Assembly: GCA_964388785.1 (NCBI GenBank)
Contig: CAYMBX010000011.1
Span: forward strand, 1 to 31,577
Origin: VGKU01 sp964388785
GTDB taxonomy: Bacteria > Patescibacteriota > Patescibacteriia > UBA9934 > GWF2-40-263
Direction: 5' to 3'
DNA: 31,577 nt
The notes under the pieces are model-generated. The model had not been told where the DNA came from. It did not search any database and worked only from the letters and a program-made list of their open reading frames with translations. Both the position numbers and the translations under genes were made by a program. How positions within the stretch are numbered: position 1 is the stretch's first letter; each line of letters starts with the position of its first letter. Below are positions 1 through 7,943 of the stretch, one piece after another.

Positions 1-823
1 TAAGATCCTGCTTTTTGGGTTTTAAATTCAACCGCCGAAGCATCTTGTTTGAAAACTCTTGTGATTCAAGTACAAGTGGTACTTCATAGATACTCTCCAC
101 ATCTGGAGCGCTCAGGGCGTATCCCTCATCTACGTTGCAAAACACAGACAAACGATCAAGTCGTGGCTTATCAAGCACATGCGGACCACGTGCAATAATA
201 AAATCCGCTTGAATTCCCGCTTCATTGAGTGTACGAGATGCGTGCTGTGTCGGTTTTGTTTTCATTTCGCCGATATGGCTGGGAACCGGCAGATAACTCA
301 CAAGCACAAACGCCACATCCTTTGGATTTAGTCGCTTCATCATGCGCGCTGCCTCCAAGAACAGCAACACCTGATACTCCCCAACCGTGCCGCCAAATTC
401 CACCACCGTCATTTCCGCTTTATCTTTCTGTGCCGCCTGCTGAATGCGTCGGATGATTTCATTTGGAATATCAGGAACGACTTCCACATCTTCCCCTCCA
501 TATTCAAGATTGCGTTCGCGTCGGATCACCTCTTGATACACTTGCCCGGTGGTAATGTAATTAACGGCCTTCATCGAATTTCCCGTGTAACGTTCGTAAT
601 TCCCCAAATCTTGATCCGCTTCAATCCCGTCGTCTCCCACAAATACCTCTCCATGTTCCGTTGGTCGGATGGTGCCGGCATCAATGTTGATGTACATGTC
701 ACATTTGATGTTTGTGACCTTGAACCCGCGCGATTGAAGAAGTTTTGCAATGGATGCCGACGTAACCCCTTTCCCCACGGAAGACATCACACCGCCAATG
801 ACGAAGATATATTTGTGTTTCAT
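1..823 (-). CDS. pyrG: CTP synthase, N-terminal part (runs off the left edge)
   Basis: CTP synthase makes CTP from UTP, ATP and glutamine in the cytoplasm. The visible 274 codons are the synthetase (amidoligase) domain: the N-terminus reads MKHKYIFVIGGVMSSVGKG with the P-loop-like GGVxSxxGKG, followed by the conserved IKCDMYINIDAGT and RPTEHGEVFVGDDG stretches and EFGGTVG further on. These are close to universal in PyrG. The glutaminase domain lies outside the window. The ATG has no Shine-Dalgarno; a TAATAT/GATAAT -10-like sequence ends only a few bases before it, so the transcript may be leaderless. It lies downstream of rplI on the same strand, separated by a structured repeat region. Confidence 0.95.
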   Translation of the reverse strand, partial: MKHKYIFVIGGVMSSVGKGVTSASIAKLLQSRGFKVTNIKCDMYINIDAGTIRPTEHGEVFVGDDGIEADQDLGNYERYTGNSMKAVNYITTGQVYQEVIRRERNLEYGGEDVEVVPDIPNEIIRRIQQAAQKDKAEMTVVEFGGTVGEYQVLLFLEAARMMKRLNPKDVAFVLVSYLPVPSHIGEMKTKPTQHASRTLNEAGIQADFIIARGPHVLDKPRLDRLSVFCNVDEGYALSAPDVESIYEVPLVLESQEFSNKMLRRLNLKPKKQDL

Positions 824-837
824 AAAAAAATATTATC

Positions 838-991
838 AAAACGAAAGACCGCTGGTTGAGGCTGTTGGAGATCGCGGTAAAACCGGATGGGATTTCGTTG
901 AATGGGATGTCAGCGCCGGAGCCCTACTGAAACGTAGGGTGTCAAGCTGACAGGGACCCATGAAACGAAAGACCGCCGGTTTTACCGCGGT
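838..991. repeat. Nested inverted and direct repeat element between rplI and pyrG
   Basis: A 19-base segment (839-857) recurs at 963-981 with one mismatch. In addition 873-886 is a perfect 14-base inverted repeat of 976-989, extended by TTTCGTT at 893-899 against AACGAAA at 964-970. Inside are two nested stems: TGTCAGC/GCTGACA (908-914/946-952) and CCCTAC/GTAGGG (923-928/933-938). The segment could fold as one long hairpin with three stacked helices. It encodes no convincing protein and would lie in the pyrG leader if transcription reads through from rplI. It may be a small palindromic repeat or a structured RNA; function unknown. Confidence 0.6.
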
Positions 992-992
992 C
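963..992 (-). terminator. Intrinsic terminator of rplI
   Basis: On the minus strand GACCGC and GCGGTC (outer arms at 987-992 and 971-976) form a stem with a GGT/ACC inner helix. It abuts the rplI stop codon and is followed by the interrupted T tract TTTCGTTT. Confidence 0.6.
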
Positions 993-1439
993 TCACTTTC
1001 CTTCGATGACAACTCGGACTTCCGCTTCAAAACCGTGCGGGAAGCTAATTTTCACTGTGGCTTCTCCGGGCTCTTTGATCGGATGCTCGAGCGCGATCAT
1101 ACTTTTATCAACCTGCTTGAATCCGTCTTTTTTGAGTGCGTCCGCGATTTGTTGCTGCGTCACCGCCGCGTAAAACACTCCGCTATCGCTCATCTTCTGT
1201 TCAATCACCACTTCATGTCCATCCAACTTTGCGGCAATGTCTCCATACACGGATAGTTCCTTATGTGCCTCCCTCTGCAACCGTTCTTCACGCTCCTTTT
1301 TTGCGCGCAATGCGTCTGGAGTTGCGGAAACGGCCAGATTCTGTGGGAACAAAAAGTTGCGCGCATGTCCGTCGGAAACCTCAATCACTTGTCCCTCCTT
1401 GCCAAGTGATTTCACATCTTTCAGGAGAATCACTTTCAT
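993..1439 (-). CDS. rplI: 50S ribosomal protein bL9
   Basis: L9 binds 23S rRNA and bridges ribosomes. The protein is 148 residues, the usual length. The N-terminus MKVILLKDVKSLGKEGQ and the GHARNFLFPQNLAV segment (about residues 24-37) are diagnostic of the N-terminal rRNA-binding domain. A Lys/Glu-rich connecting helix and the C-terminal domain follow. The reading frame extends 15 codons further upstream, but the family always starts at MKVILL, so the inner ATG was chosen. The peroxiredoxin gene ends 10 bases upstream, so it probably belongs to the same transcript. Confidence 0.95.
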   Translation of the reverse strand: MKVILLKDVKSLGKEGQVIEVSDGHARNFLFPQNLAVSATPDALRAKKEREERLQREAHKELSVYGDIAAKLDGHEVVIEQKMSDSGVFYAAVTQQQIADALKKDGFKQVDKSMIALEHPIKEPGEATVKISFPHGFEAEVRVVIEGK

Positions 1440-1449
1440 AACGGGCGTA

Positions 1450-1917
1450 TTATAGCAGAGCCCGCAAATCTGACAAAACTTCATCTACATGTGTTTCCGG
1501 TTTTACGTTTTCATATACGTTCACGACCTTTCCATCCGGGTCAATCAAAAAAGACGTCCGGTTTATCCCCATATATTCCCGTCCCATAAATTTTTTCTTT
1601 CCCCACACTCCATACGCCTTGACCACTTTTTTCTCCTCGTCGGAAAGCAAAGGAAACGGAAGATGATACTTTTGCGCAAATTTGGTGTGACTTTTGACCG
1701 AATCAACACTGATGCCGAGCACTGTCAGTTTTAATTTTTTAAACGTTGGAAAATGATCTCGAACCGAACACGCCTCAACCGTGCATCCCGGCGTATCGTC
1801 TTTGGGATAAAAATACAACAAAACCCACTTTCCTCTAAAATTTGAAAGTGTATGGTTGTGCCCTTCCTGATCCGGAAGGGTAAAATCTGGTGCTGGTTGT
1901 TCTTTTTTGATGCTCAT
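1450..1917 (-). CDS. bcp: Peroxiredoxin, Bcp/PrxQ type (thiol peroxidase)
   Basis: Reduces hydrogen peroxide and organic hydroperoxides with thioredoxin-like donors, in the cytoplasm (no signal peptide). 155 residues, normal for the family. The core DDTPGCTVEACSVRD contains the peroxidatic Cys45 and a resolving Cys50 five residues later, the arrangement of atypical 2-Cys PrxQ enzymes. PDFTLPDQEG at the N-terminus and the NRTSFLIDPDGKV segment near residue 120 are also typical. Its ATG overlaps the ABC transporter stop codon by four bases (ATGA), so the two are translationally coupled. Confidence 0.95.
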   Translation of the reverse strand: MSIKKEQPAPDFTLPDQEGHNHTLSNFRGKWVLLYFYPKDDTPGCTVEACSVRDHFPTFKKLKLTVLGISVDSVKSHTKFAQKYHLPFPLLSDEEKKVVKAYGVWGKKKFMGREYMGINRTSFLIDPDGKVVNVYENVKPETHVDEVLSDLRALL

Positions 1918-4061
1918 ACAGAAGCCAGTTTACCATGTTCAAGTCTGACCGACTGAACAGCAAGTCCCTCACCGTCGTCCGGATGCGCTAGCGCATCGAT
2001 AAATTCTTCACGATGGCTGATGATCACAAACGTCGTATTCGGACGCGCGCGTTTTTCGTTCAAAAGAATTTCCGCAACTTGCGCCTCCGTTTGCTCATCC
2101 AATTCTTCCGTCGCCTGATCCAAAAAAACCACTCCACCATTTTCTTGCGAACGAATTTTTAAAAGCACCCGCGCAAGTCCAAGCCGCGCTTTTTCTCCAC
2201 CGGACAGCCCGCGCGGTTTTTCATCTAAATTCAACGTCCCTCCTTTACTGAAGCGCCGTGCAAGTCCGAGTTCCTCAAGAACGTCCGCCATCTGCGCATC
2301 CGAGATACCCGGATTTCCAAACAATAAATTTTCTTTTACGGTTCCACTCTCAAAAATATAGGGGTGTTGGGAAAGATAGGCCATTTTGGAATAAAGCGAA
2401 TCAGGTCCGGCTTTTTTGATTTCAGAAACATCGTGACCACCAATTCGAACCGCGCCGTCTGTCGGCTGATAATAGCCGGACATGAGTCGCGTCAACGTAG
2501 TTTTTCCATGTCCGCTTTTCCCTTCCAAACGTACAACTCCACCGGCCGGAACACGAAACGAGACGTCATCGACAATCTTCTCATTCTCAAACGCAAGGGA
2601 AACATGATCGAGCTCAAACGAAAATGCTTCGATTTCCGATGCACCAACACGCGATTCATCCGCTTCCACTTCCGCATCCGCGTATCCATTAAAAATCTCT
2701 TCCATGAGTTCAATCGATTTCAAACTCTCAAGTAATGAGTTATTGCTGTAGACAATTTGATCCCAACTGTTTCGGAACATGCCACTGTATACGAGAGCCG
2801 TCACAATCGCTCCGCTCTGCTGCACCCCCATTTCTCGAAGCGCTGCTCCTCCCGCGGTCAGCGCCGCAAGTACTCCCGCGTTGAGCGTGTTTGAATGGAA
2901 CTGCATTTCTTCGCGTGCATGGCGGCGCTGATGCGTCAGATTCCCTTTTTCCTTCGACAATTCTTCTAATCGACCGGCCATTTGCTCTCGCATGCCGCTT
3001 AACACAATGTCTTGGTGAGCAAGAAGCTGATCTTCCACTTCTTGAGCAATTTCTCCTTCTTTCTCATACGATGCATCCACAAGCGGCATACGCTTGCGTT
3101 CATTCCTGCGGGAAATTGCGACGGCGATCGGGGCGCTTGCAAGACTGATGAGCCCAAGCCGCCAGTCGTTTGCCATCATCATCGCGAGGCCCACGACCGT
3201 GCTCGCCACCGCCGGAGCTTGCGTGCGAGCCACGGAATAAAGAATGTCCTGAAACGCGTCTTGAGAACGCTTCATTGACTCAAGAATTTTTCCGCGATCC
3301 TCCCCACGCGTCATTTGCTCTCCGGGCTGAAATGCAAGATCACGCGCAAGCTTCTGATTCAATCCATCCTGCTTTTGCATGATATCGTGCATGAGTCGAT
3401 CGAAATCCACAGACAGAACCCGACGTGTAAAATTCGCCCCAGCTTCCACTCCCAGATAGCCAAGCGCAAACAAAGCAGCGCTCGCCGGCGTTGAACTGTC
3501 CATCGCATTTCCCAACAGCATCGGAGCGATTCCTTCCGCCGCTCCCACCGCCGTCAATCCGGCGGCGAGTTTTATGTATTTACTTTTTTCTTCCCCAGAC
3601 AAATATGCATCCCAAATCCCTCTCAAAACTTCCAGTTTGCGCAATCCCGGATCCTCGCCTTCCGGAACCAGCCAATCGATCTCACCCGTTTCTGAAACAA
3701 GCATCAAATCTCGGACCTGATCCGCAGTGAATCCAAAGCGTTCATACTTCTTTTGCATTTCTGCCAGCACATATCCTTGTCGTTCTGATTCCGGTTTGGT
3801 TTTCGCGCGTTTTTCAAGTTTCTCTCTCGTCGATTTAAACGCGTCGATATTTTTGAGGGCATTCATTTGATCGGCCCACATCTCAAGTTGAAAAGACAGA
3901 TCCCGTTCATCTTCCGTCATCGCCCGATCTCGCACCGCTCCGCTTTTTCCATCATAGGAAATCGCAAATCCTTCTTCCGGGAGAGACTTCACATGAATTT
4001 TTTCCGGATCATCTTTGAAATGCGCGATCTTCACAGCCAAAATACGCATTTGTTCGACAAT
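1914..4061 (-). CDS. ABC transporter permease/ATP-binding protein, C-terminal part (gene split by false gap)
   Basis: Half-transporter with a fused membrane domain and nucleotide-binding domain. Numbering from the inner MRILAVK, hydrophobic segments lie at about 160-200, 280-315 and 385-425. Then come Walker A GKSGHGKTT (510-518), Q-loop Gln561, signature LSGGEKARLG (615-624), Walker B VVFLD (640-644) and the H-loop His679. The residue after the Walker B Asp, normally the catalytic Glu, is Gln (codon CAG). An uncommon soluble N-terminal region of about 260 residues precedes the membrane part once the two fragments are joined. Joining across the duplicated 55 bp keeps the frame and gives about 808 residues. 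Substrate not deducible. Confidence 0.88.
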   Translation of the reverse strand: MVEQMRILAVKIAHFKDDPEKIHVKSLPEEGFAISYDGKSGAVRDRAMTEDERDLSFQLEMWADQMNALKNIDAFKSTREKLEKRAKTKPESERQGYVLAEMQKKYERFGFTADQVRDLMLVSETGEIDWLVPEGEDPGLRKLEVLRGIWDAYLSGEEKSKYIKLAAGLTAVGAAEGIAPMLLGNAMDSSTPASAALFALGYLGVEAGANFTRRVLSVDFDRLMHDIMQKQDGLNQKLARDLAFQPGEQMTRGEDRGKILESMKRSQDAFQDILYSVARTQAPAVASTVVGLAMMMANDWRLGLISLASAPIAVAISRRNERKRMPLVDASYEKEGEIAQEVEDQLLAHQDIVLSGMREQMAGRLEELSKEKGNLTHQRRHAREEMQFHSNTLNAGVLAALTAGGAALREMGVQQSGAIVTALVYSGMFRNSWDQIVYSNNSLLESLKSIELMEEIFNGYADAEVEADESRVGASEIEAFSFELDHVSLAFENEKIVDDVSFRVPAGGVVRLEGKSGHGKTTLTRLMSGYYQPTDGAVRIGGHDVSEIKKAGPDSLYSKMAYLSQHPYIFESGTVKENLLFGNPGISDAQMADVLEELGLARRFSKGGTLNLDEKPRGLSGGEKARLGLARVLLKIRSQENGGVVFLDQATEELDEQTEAQVAEILLNEKRARPNTTFVIISHREEFIDALAHPDDGEGLAVQSVRLEHGKLASV

Positions 4062-4216
4062 NNNNNNNNNNNNNNNNNNNNNNNNNNNNNNNNNNNNNNN
4101 NNNNNNNNNNNNNNNNNNNNNNNNNNNNNNNNNNNNNNNNNNNNNNNNNNNNNNNNNNNNNGATCATCTTTGAAATGCGCGATCTTCACAGCCAAAATAC
4201 GCATTTGTTCGACAAT
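4007..4216. other. Assembly gap (100 N) flanked by a perfect 55-bp duplication
   Basis: Bases 4007-4061 and 4162-4216 are identical, and exactly 100 N lie between them. Removing the N run and one copy (155 bases) restores one uninterrupted reading frame for the ABC transporter: the in-frame ATG of MRILAVK is at 4047-4049 in one copy and 4202-4204 in the other. An overlap of exactly 55 is a common de Bruijn k-mer size, so these are two contig ends that should have been merged. Confidence 0.95.
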
Positions 4217-4495
4217 GGCGTCGTCACACTCCTCCAGATAGCCCTTCTCACGTACGGCTGCTTCGATCGCGCGCAGCGTGTGTTCCATTTCTGCGATGAT
4301 TTGTTTCGGAACTTCCGGCAAACCGAAATCGTTGAGCATTTCGTGCTCAATCGTTTCGCGATATTGATCGATCGCTTCTTGCGCATTTTCCGGAAACGGA
4401 ACTGCCTCTCTGCTTTCCTCTTTCCCCTTGCCTATTTCCTCATCATCTATTTTCCTCGACAATTCCTCCCCTGTTGGCCGATACCCCTCTCGCAT
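4162..4495 (-). CDS. ABC transporter, N-terminal fragment (continues across the false gap)
   Basis: N-terminal part of the transporter encoded at 1914-4061. It begins MREGYRPTGEELSRKIDDEE and is acidic, soluble and predicted helical, without a signal peptide. An upstream in-frame GTG (4502-4504) exists, but a -10-like TACACT (4506-4511, preceded by TG) would place the transcript start near 4499, so the ATG at 4493-4495 with a nearly leaderless mRNA is preferred. The function of this N-terminal extension is unknown; it is not part of the standard ABC membrane domain. Confidence 0.75.
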
Positions 4496-4515
4496 AATTA
4501 ACACCAGTGTATCAC

Positions 4516-4539
4516 AAAACGACTCGTGCGAGTCGTTTT
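4516..4539 (-). terminator. Bidirectional terminator between DUF378 gene and ABC transporter
   Basis: Perfect 10-bp stem AAAACGACTC/GAGTCGTTTT with a GTGC loop, leaving short T tracts on both strands. It separates the DUF378 gene from the ABC transporter, which then needs its own promoter. Confidence 0.8.
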
Positions 4540-4549
4540 GTTTTGCGAA

Positions 4550-4762
4550 CTACATTCGACACTTTGCGCACTTCTTATCAAACAACATCATCAGCGCGGA
4601 GAGACCGACGAGAATGTAAATCAGTCGTACGAGCCAGCCCCAGGAACCAAAAATCACTTCCACGAGGTTCCAATCAAAGAGGCCGACAAGCCCCCAGTTA
4701 ATGCCCCCGATCCACAGGAGCCAAAAGGCGACGCAATGGACGCCACACTTTCCATCTTTCAT
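4550..4762 (-). CDS. DUF378 family small membrane protein
   Basis: 70 residues with two hydrophobic segments (about 10-29 and 41-61). The motif GGINWGLVGLFDWNLV after the first helix and RLIYILVGLSAL in the second match the DUF378 family (GGLNWGLVG...). It acts in the cytoplasmic membrane; its biochemical role is unknown. Extra cysteines at both ends (KCGVHC near the start, KKCAKC near the end) could bind metal or form disulfides and are not general in the family. Confidence 0.85.
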   Translation of the reverse strand: MKDGKCGVHCVAFWLLWIGGINWGLVGLFDWNLVEVIFGSWGWLVRLIYILVGLSALMMLFDKKCAKCRM

Positions 4763-4860
4763 AAGAGTGAATAAGGAATTAGAAATACTAAAAATAGTTT
4801 AGCATTTTGACTAATTTAAGGCGAAAAAATATCCACAGCTCATTTTAGAAGATTTACCCG

Positions 4861-4906
4861 TACAATATCTCTAACACCTAATCACCTATCACCTAACACC
4901 TTCATT
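4861..4906 (+). promoter_or_regulatory. Promoter -10 and CACCTA-repeat leader of the sugar isomerase gene
   Basis: TACAAT (4861-4866) is a 5/6 match to the -10 consensus; no good -35 is seen. The leader contains four copies of a CACCT(A/T) unit with spacing 7-8 (about 4876-4902) and no Shine-Dalgarno. The whole 4763-4906 spacer is AT-rich and holds no gene. Confidence 0.35.
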
Positions 4907-5875
4907 ATGATGTCCGATGCGATCAAAAATTTTCCTTCTCAATTTTCCTATGTTCCGACAATTGAGCAATCAAACCATCTCAAATCGTTTGACCATGCGT
5001 TTTTCATCGGGATGGGCGGCTCACACCTGGCCGCCGACCTCGCACTGCTGTGGAATCCGAATCTGCCGCTGACAATCTCGTCAGATTACGGTCTTCCCGC
5101 ACAACTTCAGCATGCCAAACGTCCGCTTGTCATTGCAGGTTCTTATTCCGGAAACACAGAAGAAACAATTGACGGCTATGGACAAGCACGCAAACACAAA
5201 CTTCCACTCGCCGTAATCGCGTCGGGCGGCAGGCTTATCGAATCCGCCAAAAAAGATCGCGTCCCTTATATTCAACTTCCCAACACAGGCATTCAGCCGC
5301 GGATGGCATTGGGATTCGCCCTGCGCGCGCTTCTGAAACTCCTGGGAGATGAAAAAGGACTGACGCTCAGTGCACGACTGAGCAAAACACTTGATCCGTC
5401 TCCGCTCAAAAAAAAGGGGGCGTCTCTTGCCAAACAACTCCAAAATTCCGTCCCGATCTTTTACGCGTCTGCACGGAATTTCGCGATCGCCTACAACTGG
5501 AAAATCAAAATGAATGAAACCGGAAAAATTCCTGCATTCTATAATCTTCTTCCAGAGCTCAATCATAACGAAATGAACGGATTTGATGTTCAACCTTCTC
5601 TCAAAACGCTTTGTCAGCCTTTTTCGTTCATTTTTCTTACAGATAACGCAGACCATCCGCGTGTGCAAAAACGGATGCACATTTTGGAACGGCTCTATCA
5701 GGATCGCGGATTGCGTGTGCATAAACAATTGATCGAAGGAAAAAACGCGTTTGAAAAAATGTTTACTTCACTCTTGGTTGCGGACTGGACCGCAGTCGCG
5801 ATTGCGGAACACTACGGCCTAGAATCCGAACAAGTCCCCATGGTCGAAGAGTTTAAAACATTGATGACAAAATAA
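4907..5875 (+). CDS. Bifunctional phosphoglucose/phosphomannose isomerase family (SIS domains)
   Basis: Interconverts fructose-6-phosphate with glucose-6-phosphate and/or mannose-6-phosphate in the cytoplasm. 322 residues. The N-terminal SIS domain has FIGMGGSHLAADL (about 33-45) and the phosphosugar-binding SYSGNTEETI (about 78-87). The ELNHNEMNGFD motif in the C-terminal half matches the ELNHNE signature of the bifunctional PGI/PMI family rather than classical PGI. Two adjacent ATG codons open the frame and either may be used. There is no ribosome-binding site. It converges on ftsH. Confidence 0.88.
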   Translation: MMSDAIKNFPSQFSYVPTIEQSNHLKSFDHAFFIGMGGSHLAADLALLWNPNLPLTISSDYGLPAQLQHAKRPLVIAGSYSGNTEETIDGYGQARKHKLPLAVIASGGRLIESAKKDRVPYIQLPNTGIQPRMALGFALRALLKLLGDEKGLTLSARLSKTLDPSPLKKKGASLAKQLQNSVPIFYASARNFAIAYNWKIKMNETGKIPAFYNLLPELNHNEMNGFDVQPSLKTLCQPFSFIFLTDNADHPRVQKRMHILERLYQDRGLRVHKQLIEGKNAFEKMFTSLLVADWTAVAIAEHYGLESEQVPMVEEFKTLMTK

Positions 5876-5901
5876 AAAAGACCGCTTCGAAAGAAACGGT
5901 C
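5874..5901 (-). terminator. Terminator of ftsH, overlapping its stop codon
   Basis: On the minus strand GACCG and CGGTC arms (5880-5901) with an inner TTC/GAA helix are followed by TTTTTT (5874-5879). The stem starts inside the ftsH TGA. Confidence 0.8.
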
Positions 5902-7675
5902 AGCTGTCAGACAGAGGCTTGCCCGTCAGCGGCAGTTTTCTCAGATTCTGCAGCAGAGGACCGAGCTCGTGGTCAGTCAACTCCTCCTTGTAGAGAAGGT
6001 GACCGACGATCCGCGTGACTCCCTCCTGGTTCAGTTGAATGACCTGCTTCGCCCATTCGTAGACGAGGCTCAGCATGTGCGAGACCTCGTCTTCGATTTG
6101 CTCTTGTGCACGGTCGGACCAACCGAAGTCACTGCTGTCAATGAACACTCGATTGAACGTCCGTTCACCGAGCCCGTAGAGCATGACCGCGCGATGCAAG
6201 AGTTCGTTCGCGCGGCGGAGGTCGTCCGAAGCTCCGGTCGAGACCTCGCCGAGCATCACTTCCTCGGCCGCCCGACCTCCGAGCAACATCCCGACTTCGG
6301 CGAGCACCTGTGAACGCGTGCGCAGATAGCTGTCTTGTGATGCCGGCGCGAGCAGGTTGTAGCCAAGCGCCCCCTTGGACGTAGGGATAATCGAGATGCG
6401 TGCCACGCCGGAACCCAGCCCGAGTGCCGTTGCGGCGATCAGATGCCCGGTCTCGTGAACAGCCACGATGTTGCGTTCCTGGTCACTGAGCCGGCGTCCA
6501 TGATCGCGGTCGCCGACGGCCAGCGTCTCAAGCGCCCGCACGAAGTGCTGCATCTGAACGGCGTCGCTTCCGTCTCGACCAGCCAGGACTGCCGCCTCAT
6601 TGACGAGGGTGCTGAGATCCGCACCGACCAGTCCGGGCGTCATGGAGGCGATCTTCTCGAGATCAACGTCCGAACCCAAGCGGATGCCGGACGCGTGAAT
6701 CCTGAGCACCTGCTCGCGTGCAGCACGACTGGGCGCAGGCACTGCGATCTTGCGGTCGAAACGACCCGGACGCAAAAGCGCGGGATCGAGGCTTTCCGGA
6801 CGGTTGGTCGCCGCAATCACGACCACACGGTCGTCCGTGCTGAATCCGTCCATCTGCTCGAGCAGAGCGTTGAGCGTCTGGGCATGTTCGTCATGCCCTC
6901 CGGTTGCCGCACCTGACGAACGATGACGACCGATTCCGTCGATTTCATCGATGAAGAGAACGGCCGGACCGCTGGCGCGTGCTTCTTGGAACAAACTGCG
7001 CACGCGTGCAGCCCCGACACCGACGAACATCTCGACGAAATCGGAACCGGTCATGCCGAAAAACGGTACGCCGACTTCTCCGGCAAGCGCTTTGGCGATG
7101 AGAGTCTTTCCGGTACCCGGAGGCCCGAACAGAAGCGTGCCGCGCGGAGCCTTTGCACCCAGGCGCGTAAAGCGCCGTGGATCGCGCAGATACTCGACAA
7201 GATCGCGCATTTGACGGATCACTTCCTCATGGCCAGCCACGTGTTGAAACGTGACATCTGAAGTCACCCGACGCGATCGATGCGTCATCATCGACAACGC
7301 TTTGCGAGGTCCCCTGCTGACCAAGAGAAAAAACAGGAGCAACAAGAGGAATGGAAGCAAGCTGATCACCAGCCCGAGGAACCCCGAACTCGGGACAAAC
7401 TTGTAGGCGACCTTGTGCTCGATGAGCAGTTCCTCGAGGAGCTTGGGGTCTCCTCCGCCCTCGGCGACCCACCCCTTTCCGGTGTCTTTGGGATACAGCC
7501 GAACTTGGCCACTCTCGAAGACGACCGAACTCACCTGCCCGCGTTCAACGAGACCCCGGATCTGGTCATAGGTGACGTGTTCTGCCCCCTTGGAATCCGA
7601 AAAGATGAAGAAGTAAGCCAGGTATCCTAGCGCAACGAAGACGAGTAAGCGGAATGCCACTTTTGTTCCCGACAT
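5900..7675 (-). CDS. ftsH: ATP-dependent zinc metalloprotease FtsH
   Basis: Membrane-anchored AAA+ protease that degrades membrane and short-lived proteins. 591 residues, somewhat shorter than the usual 600-650. Order: TM1 (about 6-25), external domain, TM2 (about 100-120), AAA+ module with Walker A GPPGTGKT (184-191), pore loop FVEMFVG (213-219), Walker B FIDEID (241-246) and the arginine-finger region NRPESLDPALLRPGRFD, then the protease domain with HETGH (407-411, HExxH) and the third zinc ligand Asp in STGASDD. HETGH replaces the more common HEAGH. An AGAAGGA Shine-Dalgarno lies 7 bases before the ATG. Codons end mostly in G/C, unlike flanking genes. Confidence 0.96.
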   Translation of the reverse strand: MSGTKVAFRLLVFVALGYLAYFFIFSDSKGAEHVTYDQIRGLVERGQVSSVVFESGQVRLYPKDTGKGWVAEGGGDPKLLEELLIEHKVAYKFVPSSGFLGLVISLLPFLLLLLFFLLVSRGPRKALSMMTHRSRRVTSDVTFQHVAGHEEVIRQMRDLVEYLRDPRRFTRLGAKAPRGTLLFGPPGTGKTLIAKALAGEVGVPFFGMTGSDFVEMFVGVGAARVRSLFQEARASGPAVLFIDEIDGIGRHRSSGAATGGHDEHAQTLNALLEQMDGFSTDDRVVVIAATNRPESLDPALLRPGRFDRKIAVPAPSRAAREQVLRIHASGIRLGSDVDLEKIASMTPGLVGADLSTLVNEAAVLAGRDGSDAVQMQHFVRALETLAVGDRDHGRRLSDQERNIVAVHETGHLIAATALGLGSGVARISIIPTSKGALGYNLLAPASQDSYLRTRSQVLAEVGMLLGGRAAEEVMLGEVSTGASDDLRRANELLHRAVMLYGLGERTFNRVFIDSSDFGWSDRAQEQIEDEVSHMLSLVYEWAKQVIQLNQEGVTRIVGHLLYKEELTDHELGPLLQNLRKLPLTGKPLSDS

Positions 7676-7737
7676 CTCTCAATCCTTCTTTAGAATGAAG
7701 GTGCGGCGCGCCGTTTGACGCGACAACGAATATTGTC

Positions 7738-7770
7738 AAAAAACCCCGCGATTGTCAATGACATGCGGGG
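7738..7770 (-). terminator. Terminator of the copper operon
   Basis: On the minus strand CCCCGC/GCGGGG arms (7765-7770 and 7744-7749) with an inner TGTC/GACA helix are followed by TTTTTT. The T tract runs directly into TTGACAATATT. That could contribute to an ftsH promoter, but no well-spaced -10 was found. A second small inverted repeat GACAA...TTGTC lies at 7722-7737. Confidence 0.8.
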
Positions 7771-7799
7771 ATTTTTGTTGTCTTGGGCCAGGACACATT

Positions 7800-7943
7800 C
7801 TAGGCAAACGTCATCCAGAGCAGCACTAGAAATCCAAGCGTGCACAGAGACAGAACCGCGGTGATGAATCCAAGGACGAAAAAGGTTCTTGATGGAATTG
7901 ATTGCGAGGGTTTTTCTTCTTCGTGAAACATAGCAAGAAACAT
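7800..7943 (-). CDS. Tiny single-span membrane protein (47 aa), last gene of copper operon
   Basis: From the TAATG overlap with the copA stop, translation gives MFLAMFHEEEKPSQSIPSRT followed by one strongly hydrophobic helix (about residues 21-46) ending LLWMTFA. A second in-frame ATG lies 4 codons in (7929-7931). The start overlaps the final base of the copA stop, which suggests translational coupling. A strong terminator follows 30 bases after the stop, so it is the natural 3' end of the operon. No family recognised. It may be an accessory subunit of the copper pump or of the upstream fusion protein; this is inference. Confidence 0.6.
   Translation of the reverse strand: MFLAMFHEEEKPSQSIPSRTFFVLGFITAVLSLCTLGFLVLLWMTFA

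Noticed and set aside
993..1484. 163-residue version of L9 with an upstream start
   Set aside because: The extra 15 residues overlap the peroxiredoxin end and are not L9-like.
3867..4241. Plus-strand frame running through the N gap
   Set aside because: Includes the N run and the artefactual duplication and is antisense to the ABC transporter.
6443..6916. 157-residue plus-strand frame inside ftsH
   Set aside because: Antisense shadow of a highly conserved protease.
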